In this document: one piece after another, positions 22,317 through 35,639 of the stretch
Layout: every line of letters begins with the position of its first letter
Numbering within the stretch: the first letter of the stretch is position 1
NCBI RefSeq assembly: GCF_026212465.1
Contig: NC_080060.1
Span: 18,270,931-18,334,930, forward strand
Source: Amaranthus tricolor
Lineage: Eukaryota; Streptophyta; Magnoliopsida; Caryophyllales; Amaranthaceae
Direction: 5' to 3'
DNA length: 64,000 bases
Made by a program: the position numbers and the translations under genes
Notes under the pieces: model-generated
Database searches by the model: none
What the model was told of the DNA's origin: nothing
Seen by the model: only the letters and a program-made list of their open reading frames with translations

Positions 22317-22518
22317 TGTAGGAAATCAATAGGAAATCAAATAAAATCAAGAATATTCATTAGAAATCAGTATATTGTATTTTAGGAATTGTTTTATTCA
22401 GTCCTTATTTCCTTCCTAAATTAGATGATGAATGTAATTATATATGCCTGTAAATACTCAGAAGAAGAAAAAGAATTAAGGTCTTTTACAACCAAAAACG
22501 CTTCCGTACTAATTCTCA
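22317..22518 (+). repeat. 3' LTR of the younger copia
   Basis: 202 bp, differing from the 5' LTR by 5 substitutions by my count. TSD copy GTCTG follows at 22519-22523. Confidence 0.96.
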
Positions 22519-22523
22519 GTCTG

Positions 22524-23687
22524 AATATGAGTATTACTAGATTTTTCACAGTTTTTAAAATCTGACACCTCATAGATCATTGTGTCTGTTGCACCACAAT
22601 CAAATATCCATCTATTAGATTTATTGTTACGACACATTAAACTAGTGGACTTAGGTTGATTTAATTTTTTTCTCTGTCATAATTAATTTCAGATGGGTTC
22701 AAATAACGAGGTGGATTTTGTTTAGATAAAAAGGAGTCATGAGTAAAAAATTCATTGGTGAGGCATATTAAAGCATGAGTATTAGAGTCCTGGACTCTTT
22801 GCCTCCTTTCCAATTTCAGAAACCACTTTTCAAACCCTAGAAATTTAGGGTTGGGGGGGTTTGTTTTTCAAACCTGGTATATCCTTTGTCTTGATTGAGG
22901 TTGTGGCTGCCATGGCTTCTCCACTTTGTTCTAGATCTTTTATTTCCCATGTAGTTGTAGCTGCAGTGGTGCTTTGCCTCTTGTGTTCTCCCTTTCGGCT
23001 GTCAAATTTTTTTTCTTCCCTTCGGGCCACCAATCAGGGTAGCCTATAATCTTAAAACACCCTTCCTTTGTGTCTCTTGCTCCTCCATAGTGAGTACGTC
23101 GGAGGATGACTTTGTCATCATCTCGTCGAAAGTACGGTTTTTCTGTTCTTCCTTTTGGAGCAAAGCTACTCCCTATGCCGGTGATTCGATTTCTAATGAG
23201 GGCTTTTCAGATCTCATGATGCCCCGGCGTGAGATTTCTCGCCTGATGGTTGCATGGGTAACTTCAACACTTGGTAATGGATCTGAATTTAGAAGGTCTT
23301 TTCAATCTTTGTCCAGAGTATCATCAACTAGTACAAACGATTTTGCTAAATTAGATTATTATTCTTGGTCTTATCCTCGGGAGAAACCATCAGATTAGGT
23401 AATCTCCGATCAATTTTTTTCCAAATTGTGGTGAGTTTACTGTAGAAGATCTCGATTTACTCCATTCCTTGTGGTATTTTATTAACCTTGACTGTGAGGT
23501 CAAACACCTACAACCCATCTCGCCTACTTCTATACACGGTTTCAATTCCTCTCCATAATTCTCTTGTATTAGGGTAGTCTAAAAACTGGTTCTGTAGATC
23601 TGAATCAATGTTCTCTATTATCCATAACACAACATTGGAGTCTTGCTGAGCCAATTTTGTGTATTCGGGGTCATCCGGGACAGGTGG
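22524..23687 (-). pseudogene. Old copia element: gag (C-terminal part) and protease start
   Basis: Minus-strand continuation of the old copia. Near 23680-23508 the frame reads VPDDPEYTKLAQQDSNVVLW, IENIDSDLQNQFLDYPNT and LWRGIETVYRSRRDGL, the same gag region as in the younger element. Downstream near 23090-23040 is a damaged zinc knuckle (THYGGARDTKEGCFKIIGYP). Near 22600 the protease motif WIFDCGATDTM is visible with its Asp present. Stops and frame changes are frequent. The segment is joined to 29093-29309 by removing the CACTA and to 17894-16660 by removing the younger copia. Confidence 0.87.
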
Positions 23688-23751
23688 GGACACTAAAGGA
23701 AAATAGCTTATATGCTGCGGTTTTGACCCCCAGCACTTGTTATAGCAGTAT

Positions 23752-26303
23752 TGTAACACCCCGTAATTTATCGGGTTTAGAAATAATTAGAATATAATAA
23801 AATAAAGTATAAAAAAATAAAAAAAAAATAAGTAATATTAAATTATACTATTTTATATAATTAATTATAAGAAATAAAGTGAGTTTAATTTTAACGGTAA
23901 CAAGTTTTATCGCGTACGATGTTATCGCGTGACGTTTCTTTGCGATTTTAACAAAAGTATAATAATTACTTAATTAATTTAAAAAAAATTATAATTGAAG
24001 GGAGGTGAAGGGGCTGCCGGTTTTTGGAGGGTATGGGAGGAGTCCTGTAACTCCTCTCATAATGGTGTATTCCTCACATTTCAAAACCTCAAGTGAACAA
24101 AGAAAAAATCAGAAAAATCTTTCTCTTCCTTGTGCTCTTGCTTTCGGCATTCACAAAAAAAAAATTGTTCTCTTGTTTTTGTCATTCAACCTTTTGATCA
24201 AAGGGGTAAGTTTAATAGAATTGCTAATTGTAGATTTTATATACAAGGTTTTCTAAGATGAATTATATTTTATGTATGATGATATCCTATGACTTTGAGG
24301 AGGATTGAGTATATTTTTATGTAATTTTCTTTAACAATCCTTTAATAAACCTTAATTTTGTTAAAAGGATTAAGTTATGTTCTTGATTTATATACTTTAA
24401 CAAAGTTTAAATTTGTTATAAGAATGGAGTTTTGTTGATATTCAAATATATTTCTTTATGGTTTAAATTTCTCTAACTAAATTTCAATTTGTTAGTAGAA
24501 ATTAAGTTGGTATGGATTAAGTTATGTAGTCATCCAAGAGTTTAATAATCCTTTAGCAAAATTTGATTTGTTAGAAGGATTGTGTTATTTTATATATATA
24601 TATATGTGTCTTGATTTTTTTTTTAAAGGGTGATTTGGTTTTATAATTATCTACAAAATTTAATTTGTTAAGAGAATTAAGTATTTAATTTAGTTATCAT
24701 AATTTATGAAATTTCAAGTCTCTTGAAGGATTTTGTGGATGTGTTTTTACTAGAATTATTTTAGTCATGAGATTTAAAAGAAAAGGGGGTGATAATGATA
24801 ATGTATATATAAAATAATAATAATGATGAATTTTTTTTTATAAATATATATATATGTATTCGGGCAGTAGCTGATCTGCCTCGTTAAAGGTGCCGACCCG
24901 GAAATGTTAGTTGTTTTCCATTGTTTTGTGCACCGTTGCGTTAAAAACTCGTTAAACGCTTAAAATAACTAAAAATAGTAAATGGATGTTAGAAATTACG
25001 AAAATTGGTGCCCAAGGTAATTGACGCGTTCCGAACGCAATGGCGAAGTCGGATTTTTCGTTTGAATTTTCTAATATGTCAGAAATGGTCCTTAAAGTTT
25101 CTGGTCAGAATGTGGAATTTGGAACCTTAGAGAATTGGATGTAAACAATTAAAAATTATCTAGTCTTAGTGATATTTTGGCGTATGGAGTGGATTAAATG
25201 TGTAAACACGTCCTAATACGTGATCGTTTTGTGTGTGTTATTTAGGACCTCGATTCATAAGAGGGCGAAATTTCTGTCGTGCATGAACTTTGTTGTTGCA
25301 GCGCTTAAAGGTACACGCTTAGGCCATACAGTTTATGTGGTTGTGCAAGTAGTGTTGTTTCATTTCTAATCGAGGCTTTGTAAATCACATAAGGATTAGA
25401 CACCTCAAATAATTTGAAGGAAATTAATTGGAAATTGAGAATTTGTGTGATTGTCACCCAAAGGGCTTGACGTTTGGTTATGTTACCCAAAGGGGTTAAA
25501 AGTTTGGTTTGGATTATTACAATTATTGTTCCCATGGAAGTTTTGGATCATTACGGTCACCATGGGGGTATGCATACTTTAGCCTTTGACCCGAACAGGA
25601 CGGGCAACGTCTTAGGTCGGTGGTTGCCTTGAGATTAGCTCTCCCAAGTGTATTCCTCCAAAAATATTTGAATTTATACTTGAACGACCCGAACAGAACG
25701 GGCAACGTTATAAGTTGGAATTATCTAATGAGGAATGGTTTATACTTGAACGACTCGAACAGGACAGGCAACGTTACAAGTTGGGTTTTATTAATAGAGC
25801 CTATGCATGCTAGGATGAACATTTTGCTTGTATTCAACCTGATTGATAATTGTATGATGTCTCTGACGTGTATTGGTTTGTTTCTTTGGAACCTACTGTG
25901 TGTTGTCTTACGACGACTAGTAGGTTGATTGCAGGTGGGGCCTGGAGTGAGATCTCGGTTTAGAACCCGTAATTATCAAGACTATGCTATTATCTTTTGA
26001 ATTAGATTATGAGTAGAAAGAAATTCTATATTTAAGTACCAGGCGACTGTGTAGTTTTCTTTTTGCTTCTGCTTTTTCAATTAGTTGGTTTAGAGGCCTT
26101 TAGGCTCTCGAGTTGTATGTAACAGACTTCCGCTGACTTGTTGTTTTATTTCTTTTCGCTTGAGTTTGTTTTCTGTCTTAGTTATATTCCTTTATCGATG
26201 GAACGCTGACGATCCAAGTAGAGATGGTTCTTTAGTGTCCGCTATGTGAACCGGGATCATGTTTTCATATGATTGCCCGGGTCACTTGAACCGGACCGTT
26301 ACA
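23752..26303 (+). mobile_element. Solo LTR, Ty3/gypsy type, inside the CACTA
   Basis: The segment starts TGTAACACCCCG and ends GGACCGTTACA, with a 5-bp TSD AGTAT at 23747-23751 and 26304-26308. Length is 2552 bp. The TGTAACACCCC start and the closing GGGTCACTTGAACCGG phrase are typical of long LTRs of plant chromovirus-like gypsy elements. It contains an imperfect tandem repeat of about 68 bp (25680-25790) and no coding domain. There is no second LTR, so it is a solo LTR. Confidence 0.9.
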
Positions 26304-26686
26304 AGTATATGACACAATATTATATGTTGCGGTTCTTAAAGAACCACATTATATATCCCCTTTTGTTTTTTTTAAAAAGGGACTATATATTATGGTCTTT
26401 CAAGAACCGCAGCATATAGTGCATATTTTTTGTTGTTGTTTTCATTTTCTATTTATTCGCCAATAAATATTAAAAACTAAATACATAATAACAATTACAT
26501 AAATAATCTTTTAATATTTCCCTAATCATCACTAAAATTTTCTAACACAACTCCAAATCAATCATTATTACTTAATTATGTATATAGTGATGGATGACGA
26601 ATTTTAATTAATATAATAATATATATTTTATACTAATTGTATTTTACAAAATTTCAAAAATATATATCTTTAAAATCTAACAATGT

Positions 26687-27211
<525 letters not shown>

Positions 27212-29092
27212 TAGCAAAATTTATACTAATTAATCTACTACCTTAAGCAAAAATTCGGTTGAAACGCATTGATCTAGCTTGTTCTTTATTTCATCGGTGA
27301 GATGATGCATGTCAAGGAACGCAAATCCAACATTGTAGTTAAAAAAACACAGAACATGAGATAGAGAATAAATTACTTATAAAACGCAAATAAACATAAT
27401 AAGACATAAACAATCGTACACATCTACTAAAATTTGCAACCAAATTAATACAACATAATTTCAATGATAAATTAAAGATACAAAGACATTCTTGAGAATA
27501 AAGATGATAGATTACTTACAAAACGCGAATAAACTTATATTTATGCAACCAAATACTTACAAATTTGTAAACTTATACTTTTACAAACAAAATTAATACT
27601 TATACTTCTTTATACTTATACACAAAAACAAACTTATACACAACATTCCAAGTTATAAACTTATACTTATAAAACTTATACACAACATTCCAAGCTATAA
27701 ATTTATACATAGAAAGCTATAAACTTATACTTACAATCGTAAACAACCTACTACAATTTGCAATCAAATACAACAATATGTCTTACACTTTATAATTCAT
27801 ACTTGTATATACTTTTTCATACATAAACAAAAAATTTAAAAAACTTATACACACAACATTTCAAGTTGTACACAACATTCCAAGTTATAAACTTATACTT
27901 TTAAATCCATACGTATACATAAAAGCAAATGTAGAATTACACAATACTATATTTATTCTATCATCATAAATCCATCAACTTGTCAAATTACCAACATTTC
28001 AAGTATAAACTTTACACAACCCATATAACAAATCAAAAATAAAATTAATTCATAAAAGCACCTCACATGAAACAACATTCAGATTTATCCACAAAACACT
28101 AACATAGAATTACACGATACTATAATTCTTCTAACATCATATATATCCATCAACTAGTACGTTACCAACATTCTAATTGTTATAAACTTATTCCAAGTTA
28201 TAAACACTAAATAACCCATATAACAAATCACAAAAATTAATCCATAAAAGCACAAATATATCTTTAAAAACTCAAATAAGTGAGATTCACAAAATAATAT
28301 GCCTTAAAATTTAAAATTCATACTTATACATAAAAACAATCATTTAATCCACAAACACAAACAAACTTGGAATTAACAACATTCTTTCAAGCCTATGTAT
28401 ATTCTAATAACAACATTCATTCAACCCTAGTTAACCCTAATAATAATACAGCCCTAATAATATTACAACCCTAATTAACCCTAATTAAAAAACTAATAAT
28501 ATAAACTAAGAAAAATGTAAAACTTCAATGAAAAAACAAAACTTATTAATATATGATTAGCATTTAACTTGATATTTAAATAATAATATTGTGCTCTACA
28601 TTGTAACCTACAATGAAAAACAAAAATAAAATTTTAAAAATAAGCCCTAATTCTTGGGTTTAAAGATGAGATTGCAATGGGTTAGCAAAGTGAGATTTCA
28701 ATGGGATTTTATGGGTTTTCATGGGTTTTTCATGGGTTAGAAAAAGAACAAGAAAGAATAAGAAGAATAAGAACAAGCACATTTCGTAGGTTAGCAAAAT
28801 GAAAGTTTTCGAGGTCTTAAAGGTTGAAGAACAAGGCCTTAAAGGTTGAAGATAAAGGTTTTCATGGGTTCCCTAGGTTGAAGATGAAATGAAAATGAAA
28901 ATTTTAGAGGGATTTTTTACTTTACATAACGGTGGGGTTTTGAACAAAAAAAATTTAATAGTATATGCTGCGGTTCTTAAAGAACCGTAGCTTATACTAT
29001 ATATTTTTGTTTTTCCTATTACTTATATGTTGCGTCTTTAGAAAACCGCAGCATATGTGACACAACATATAAGTTTTTTTCCACTAGTGGGA

Positions 29093-29309
29093 GTCAGTGA
29101 TGTGTTTGAGCCTTCCTCACCCTCTGATGCCAAGATGTATCAATTTGAACCACTTAGTGTAGTTTCTATGATTGAGTTTTTTTTGAGATATGAAGAGGTT
29201 GTTTTGCAGAGTTGATGATGGGTTTATTGGTGTTTAACTGTATTAACAGTTGCAATAAATCCTCCATTGTAACTAGTTTCGGGACAATGGATTGGTTTTC
29301 TGTTTCCAT
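29093..29309 (-). pseudogene. Old copia element: gag start
   Basis: Minus strand, ATG at 29309-29307 giving METENQSIVPKLVTMEDLLQ, then LNHRNYTKWFKLIHLGIRG after an extra A in an A-run. This is the N-terminal part of copia gag and lines up with EKLTYHNYTKWCKLIQIAIE of the younger element. It is cut at 29092 by the CACTA insertion and continues at 23687. Confidence 0.85.
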
Positions 29310-29360
29310 GGTTGGTAAATGATGAAACCCGAGTATTTTCGATCGCCGAAAAATTTAAAC

Positions 29361-29376
29361 AGGGCTTTGATATCAA
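29361..29376 (-). other. Primer-binding site of the old copia; LTR to the right
   Basis: On the minus strand TGATATCAAAGCCC lies about 50 bases upstream of the gag ATG, a two-base variant of the initiator-Met PBS TGGTATCAGAGC. The old element's 5' LTR must therefore begin at about 29377 and run rightward for a few hundred bases (AT-rich, to perhaps 29800). Its outer terminus could not be fixed. Confidence 0.6.
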
Positions 29377-30221
29377 GATAAAAGGTTAAAAAGAGATTTT
29401 GAGTTTTTAACATTATATTCATTAATTACAATACTAATTTACATTGATAAATATAAATAAGAAGGGTCTTAATTATTTCCTTTAGTAATGGTGATTGATA
29501 CTACTTCCTAAAATTACTAAGCAGAATAATATATTTTCATAAAAAAATAATTATGTTTTCCTAACATGAACAATATTGACCTTAAATCAACCAATAATCA
29601 AAGTGATCTTGATCTTGTGTAATGGACCATAACCCTAAATTAATATAAACTCTTAACCAACTATAATCCAGCTCCAAACAAAAATTTTAACTCACTAAAT
29701 CACCATATTGAACGTGGGACGAATCTAATACAAAAATAAGTATTAGTGATTAGGACATTATCTATTGCTATTTACTAAACACAATGCAAGAAAGAACAAA
29801 GATAGAGGTGTTTCTTTAGTTAATCGTATTAATTTTAGGTTAAAGTAATTTTTACTTATTGGTTTACATGATTAAAAATTTTTAAAGTGGAATCAGTTCA
29901 GAATCTATTACAAATTGAGATGATGGACGAAATTCAATTGTATTTTGTTTAAAAAAAAAAGTTTAATAAGCAGGGATGAGTAATAAAAAGTCATGTGAAG
30001 TCAATGTTGAAGCGGTGGGCGCAATTACAATGTGAAGAAATTATCAACGTGGTCCATGCATTCCCATACAAAACCTAATTAATTTAACCTGTTCTTCTAC
30101 TTGGGGAATGGAGTGTTTTGCAGGCGTCCTTTTGCTTTTTATTAACTTTTTTATCTATAAAAAAAAATTCACCTTGTTTTTTTAAGATGAAGTTTTTATT
30201 TTTTAGTTGTACCGCCTATAA

Positions 30222-30759
30222 TATGGAATACACGGACACGCAACTGAATCTGCGTGTCGCGTGTCGGACACGGACACGCGAATATTCGTGTCTGACACGC
30301 CAAATGAAGTGTCCAATATTTTAATAATTTTTCGGACACGGCAAGGACACGGAAGGGACACGGCAAGGACACGTTTTTAAAAAAAAAAATTAAATAAAAA
30401 TTATTTTTTATTTCTACATGGTGTTGCCCCACCTCCATTCCCATTTTTTTGTATATTCTCTTTGAATTTTTGTTAATTGTTATTTGTTAATATTAAATTG
30501 TTAATGTGTTATTTGTTAATCTTAAATTCTTAATATTAGTGTTTGTAATTTGAATTTTGAAAAGTAGAAAAATTGTGAGTTTTATGTTTTTAAAGTGTTT
30601 ATTTACATATATCAAATGAAGATTGTAAAATTATCTTTAATTTGATATATTTATTAAATTACCATTTTTGTGTCCCCGTGTCCGCCATTTTTAAGTTGGC
30701 GTTTTCCCGTACCCGTGTCGTGTTCGTGTCCGTATCCGTGTCCGTTTTAGTGCAACCTA
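30222..30759. mobile_element. Short hAT-like element with GGACACG subterminal repeats
   Basis: Both subterminal regions are packed with ACGGACACG-type repeats in inverted orientation (30230-30375 and 30675-30745). Flanking 8-mers are GCCTATAA (30214-30221) and GCGTATAA (30760-30767), one mismatch. The right end reverse-complemented starts TAGGTTGCACTAAAACGG; the left end TATGGAATACACGG is more worn. 538 bp, no coding sequence. Confidence 0.7.
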
Positions 30760-30818
30760 GCGTATAATACCTATCTAATATAGCACACTTCAAAAACCAG
30801 TATATATACTACAAACTA

Positions 30819-31324
30819 CTCCCACCAATTTTCTAATAATTTCTTATTTGTTTTTAAACGCTATTCAGGTTACTTTTAATTTGTATATTGATATTAATTT
30901 ATCCTTTTAATTCATTAGTAATGTCCTATTTACTTTTTTACACTATTTATCTCTCTTACTTAATTTATATTTTATTATTAATTTATAAGTTAAAACATAG
31001 TTTAGTGGGATCTTATTTTCAATGCAAGGATTATCAATATCAACTTTCTATAATTTTTAATTATGCATAATTAGAGATATTAAGGATTGAATAAGTGCAT
31101 TAGATAGAGTGCTTAAAGAAAATGGAACATTAATAGTGAATTGAAGAGAGTATAAGTTTATATAGTTAAGTGAGATTTTGTTTGATTCGTATCGATGCAT
31201 GGTTTATTTATATCAATATTCCATAATTTTTAATTATGCAAAAATTAAAGATATTAAGAATTAAATAGGTACATTGGATAGAGTATATAAAGCAAATGAG
31301 ACATTACTAGTGAATTAGAGGGAG
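30819..31324. mobile_element. Stowaway-like MITE with internally repeated right end
   Basis: The left end CTCCCACCAATTTTCTAATA and the right end (reverse complement) CTCCCTCTAATTCACTAGTA are inverted, with TA on both sides. A second, similar right end occurs at about 31010-31150, so the terminal ~130 bp is present twice in tandem. Confidence 0.7.
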
Positions 31325-31423
31325 TATAAAAAATTACATTTCATGTTTTCACTAATCACTGTTATTAATAAATACTCCATTTATAGTTTGAATTAACTAA
31401 TTGTAAAATTTCATATCAAAATA

Positions 31424-31731
31424 CTTCCTTCGCTTTTTATTTTTCCTATTTAGAATACGAAATAACCAAGGAAAATAATAATAATGGGTAAGATTTCATC
31501 AGAATAATTATTAAATGAAATAAGTAATGATTATTATTTCTTAAAATTATAAAAATAGTTAAAAGGTTCTATAAAATAGAATAGAATTATTTATTTTGGT
31601 AAAATGTAGACAAATGAAATTACTTTGTCAAATATAATATCTCAAAAAAAATTAATAATAAAAATACCTTAGTGAAATTTACATTTGGGGAAAATGAAAA
31701 AAAAAAAAAAAAAATTAAGAACGGAAAGGGT
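31424..31731. mobile_element. Stowaway-like MITE (worn)
   Basis: Left CTTCCTTCGCTTTTTATTTT and right (reverse complement) CCCTTTCCGTTCTTAATTTT are roughly inverted and bordered by TA. AT-rich interior, no ORF. Limits to within a few bases. Confidence 0.55.
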
Positions 31732-31917
31732 TATATTTATTGTTCAATACATTAAATTAATTTCATATTCTCTTTATTTTAAAACTGATCTAATATAGAA
31801 AGATTAAATTTCGTTGGGATAAATGTAAAATATTAAAACCTAACAGAACCATTAATTTTCCCTTATTTTATGGAGAATCGACCATACCCTAGAATATATA
31901 TTTAAAAAAAATACAAG

Positions 31918-31918
31918 G

Positions 31919-31996
<78 letters not shown>
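31918..31996. repeat. (AT)n microsatellite
   Basis: About 78 bp of pure AT dinucleotide repeat between the MITE and the hAT element at 32153. Confidence 0.97.
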
Positions 31997-32000
<4 letters not shown>

Positions 32001-32152
32001 TTTGAAAGATAATATGTTAATTTCATTCATTGATTGCGGCACATGTTAGATATATACATATTACTTATAAATAAACACATGATTTAAAACAAGATGATAA
32101 AAACTTACAAAAACCGCTGCCTAGAGAATGTAGACCCCTTTAATGTGGGGAC

Positions 32153-35100
32153 TAGTGATGGCCATGGAGCGGGTTATCCGGAACCGAACCGGTCCCAAAC
32201 CGCTTGAAGCCGTTCCGGAACCGAAACCGTTTGTGACAGGTTCCAAACCCGCCGAATTGCGGAACCGTGAAACTGGAAAACACCGCCAGAACCGGACCAA
32301 AAAACCGCAGGCCGGTTCACCCGGTCCGAACCGGTGCATCCGGATCGATTCACCCGGCCCAACTGTTCCTTGGAACCGAAACCATACGGTTCACCCGACC
32401 CAGCGGTTCTTTGGAACTGGTAAAAAACTAGCCGTAGGAGATTTTTCTATAGATACTCCATACTTTCAATCATTTTCATTCACAATTCATCTTTTCTCCT
32501 ACTCTCTCTACTTAATTACGGAATTATTCTTTTAATTACATAATTAGTCGAGAATTATTCGTTTAATTATTTATTTATTTCTTAATTCCATTATTATTTC
32601 AATATTATCATGTCTTCTTTTTTGAGAAAAGCCTTTAAAAATGTTACTAAAGTGGCAAAATCATTAGGAGGTTCTAGCTCCAAAAGAAAGGCCACTTCAA
32701 CTCTGTCGGTATCAACAACACCTTCGGTTAGTAATTATAATTATGAACCAAATAATCCACAAGGGTACGACCAAGAATTACATGATTATATAGAAGAAGT
32801 GGAAAGATAAATACAAATTGAAGAAGAAGAAGAGGAACCATCGACCTCTATTGGGATACTTAGATCTCGACAGTCATCAACGAGATTACATGAAAAAAAA
32901 CAACAATAACAACAACAACAACTACTACAACAACAACTACAACAACAACAACGACAACAACAATAAAGACAAGCTCGTGGTAAACGAGTCAATTTCCAAA
33001 GTATCGGTTAGTTTTATAATTTTATTCTTCAAATTGATTAAATTTTAATTTATTATTTATTTATATATTGTGGTATTGGAGTATGTCTTTATATTTAAAT
33101 TTAGATAAAGATGAAACAGTAAAACAACAACCTTTTTCGGCAACGCCACCTCTTAGTGGTGGAGCTGTTTCACATGTGCGGTCGTATTTTACAAAACAAC
33201 CATCCGACAATCCAGATGTTTTCTTATGCACTTGTCAAATTTGTGAAAGTCAAGGGGCAAAGCCTTTAGTTTCATACAATTTCAGCAGAGGTAAATACTT
33301 TTTAAGTTTTTACACATGATATTTATATTTTGTAAATCAAGAATGTATTAAAAATTCATTTATTGTGTTTTGTGAATACGTGTTAGGTGGTGTTATGGGA
33401 TCTTTCAACAAACATTTGGAAAAGAAGCATGGAATCAATAAAGAAACTCATGTAGCAATCGGCAGCGGGACCACAAGTTGAAGCCGACAGTGGACAATGG
33501 ACATTCTCGGCGGAGGTATGCCTATTAAGTATAATCGTAATGAAATGATTGATGAATTTTCTAAATATGTAGTTGTTGATCAGTTGCCATTTAACCATGG
33601 TGAAAGTAAGGCATGCGACTACTACACTAGAAAAACTTTACAAACACAATATAGAGTAATCCCTAGGAACACTCTTAAATGACGCACAATAATATTATAT
33701 GAATCAAAGCTCTATGAATTAGTAGAAATGTTTAAATCTTTTAGTGGTAGGGTTAGCATAACAACTAATATTTGGTCAGCTCCCCCACATTTAGAACCTT
33801 ATATGTGTGTAACAGCACATTAGATAGATCATAATTGGTTTATTAAAACAAGAATAATTGCTTTTGAGTTAATGCTCGAAAGACATACGGGTGATAACAT
33901 AAAATTTAGATTAATAGAGATACGTAAAGAATGGAACTTTTTAGATAAGAAATTTTGTTGTTCTACTGATAATGCAACCGCCAACATTAAATGCATCGAA
34001 CTTTTGTATAACGAACCTACTTTTAGTTTTATCCTTGGTGGTAGATTATTACACATACGTTGTTGTGCTCATATTGTTAACTTATCTTGCCAAGCAGGTC
34101 TTAGACAACTAAGTGATTTATTAGATTCCATTAGAGACATAGTGAAGTGGCTTAGATTAGGACAGGTAAAGAGAAGATATAAGCAATTATGTGACCAAAA
34201 TTAACTAAAAAAAGAATATTGGTCATTAGATACTCCTACACGTTGGGGCTCAACCGATGATTTATTAAAAAAAGGCTATGGCTTATCGTCTTGTTATAAC
34301 ACAATTGTATACTGAGTGTACAGATAGCCGTGTAAGTGATGGAACATGGGAACTAGCTATAAGCGTACAGAAAATATTAGAAGCGTATGTCCACGCAACT
34401 AAAATTTTTTCATATGTTTACAAACCAAACGTCTACTTAGTAATAAGTGAATGTATTACTATTTTTTATCATCTTCTTAAACATTCGCATAATGATACTA
34501 ATATATTTTTAAAGCCGATTCTTGCAGATATGATGGACAAGTGGAAGACGTATATTACTGATTTTCCTTTTATTTTAATTGGAAATTGTAAAAAGCTTTT
34601 AGCAGAACTTTATGATCACTATTCTAGTGTGTATAGTCGTGATACGTCTAGGCGTGCTAGCGTCTCGGCACATCCCACTTATTATAATCCCATAATAGCT
34701 AACATAATAAGCCAAGATGATAGTTTTGTAGGAAAATCCTCCGCTTCATATTTAGAATTAGATAATTATCTTAAACATCACTTTGAAATTGAATAAGGTA
34801 GTTATAATATTTTAGATTGGTGGAAAGAAAAATCAATAAAACTCCCTATATTATCGAGGATTGCAAAGGATATCCTTGATTTTCTTGCTTTTACTATTGC
34901 GTTGGAGTCTGCTTTTAGTGCAGGTAGAAGAGTTCTAGATGAAAATAGATCTCGTCTTGCTCCACATACTATTCAAATATGCGTTTTCAAGAAAGATTAG
35001 GATCAAGCGGAGCTACGAACACAAGGACTCAAGAACGATGATGATCCATGGATGATGATGGATACATCTGCATCATCGTCAAGAGGAGAGTCAGCGGAAG

Positions 35101-35619
35101 CATCTAACCAACAAGATGATGATGACGAAGATGAATAAGATCATAAATATCGGACAACGATCAATCAACATTCAACAATTACAAATAAAAGGTATGACAA
35201 AGAACTACTTGGACTTTGATTCCTTCGGGATACGTAGGAAGCTTAGTATTCCTTCGGGATACTAGGTTCAAGTCCATTTTCTCCCTCTTTTTTTATTAAT
35301 CATCTTTATCGTTTCTTATTAATTTATTTTTTCCCTTCTTTTTAGTAAATATTTTAATAACGATGACAAGCAATGAATTTCGCTAATAATCAAGTAATCA
35401 TCAAAGGTATGTCCGCATTATTATAGTATTTTTATATTATATTTAAAGGAAAAATAAGAATGGAACCAATGGTCCGACCGGGGAGTGGGAACCGATGGTC
35501 CGACCGGGGAGTGGGAACCGCCGGAACCGAAATCGGAATTGGAAACGTTCGAATCAAGTTCTCAAGTTTCAGATGGAACCGGAACGAAACTGGCCCAACC
35601 CAGACTGTGGCCATCACTA
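32153..35619 (+). mobile_element. hAT transposon with decayed transposase gene
   Basis: The left end starts TAGTGATGGCCATGG and the right end, reverse-complemented, starts TAGTGATGGCCACAG. The 8-bp TSD is GTGGGGAC (32145-32152) and GTGGAGAC (35620-35627), one mismatch. Subterminal regions (32165-32420, 35455-35600) are full of GGAACC/CCGGTTC motifs. Inside is a single plus-strand transposase gene with several lesions. Length 3467 bp, normal for an autonomous plant hAT, so this is a dead former autonomous copy. Confidence 0.93.
32610..35138 (+). pseudogene. hAT transposase (BED finger, RNase-H-like core, C-terminal dimerisation domain), broken
   Basis: Exon 1 starts MSSFLRKAFKNVTKVAKS and runs through an acidic and Gln-rich region with stops to GKRVNFQSIG before a GT donor near 33004. 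Exon 2 (about 33104-33291) and exon 3 (from about 33388) build a BED-type zinc finger: CTCQIC on one side and FNKHLEKKHGI on the other. The core follows with ITTNIWSAPPHLEPYMCVTA, FCCSTDNATANI, RLLHIRCCAHIVNL and LDTPTRWGSTDDLL. The C-terminus has the hAT dimerisation motif, ILDWWKEKSIKLPILSRIAK followed by ALESAFSAGRRVLDENRSRL, and ends in an acidic tail (DDDDEDE, stop 35136-35138). Stops or frame changes occur at about 32807, 32907, 32964, 33480, 33680, 33821, 34202, 34276, 34794 and 34998. A gap after TDFPFI near 34575 suggests a small in-frame deletion. It would have cut and pasted the element; it is no longer functional. Confidence 0.92.
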
Positions 35620-35639
35620 GTGGAGACAAATGTAAAATA

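Larger units (their letters stand above)
17900..22518 (+). mobile_element. Ty1/copia LTR retrotransposon with both LTRs and TSD
   Basis: The element is bounded by two 202-bp LTRs (17900-18101 and 22317-22518), each starting TGTAGGAAATC and ending AATTCTCA. The 5-bp TSD is GTCTG at 17895-17899 and 22519-22523. A PBS TGGTATCAGAGC lies at 18102-18113 and a polypurine tract GAGGGGGAG just before 22317. The internal part carries gag, protease, integrase, RT and RNase H in the copia order, but with stops, a frame change, a deletion in integrase and a lost protease aspartate. It cannot move by itself. It is inserted in the pol of an older copia of the same general type, in opposite orientation. Confidence 0.97.

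Noticed and set aside
28430..28500. AACCCTAATTAACCCTAA-like run resembling telomere repeat
   Set aside because: The spacing is irregular and the unit is not CCCTAAA; similar phrases occur in the leader of the related CACTA at 61255-61280.
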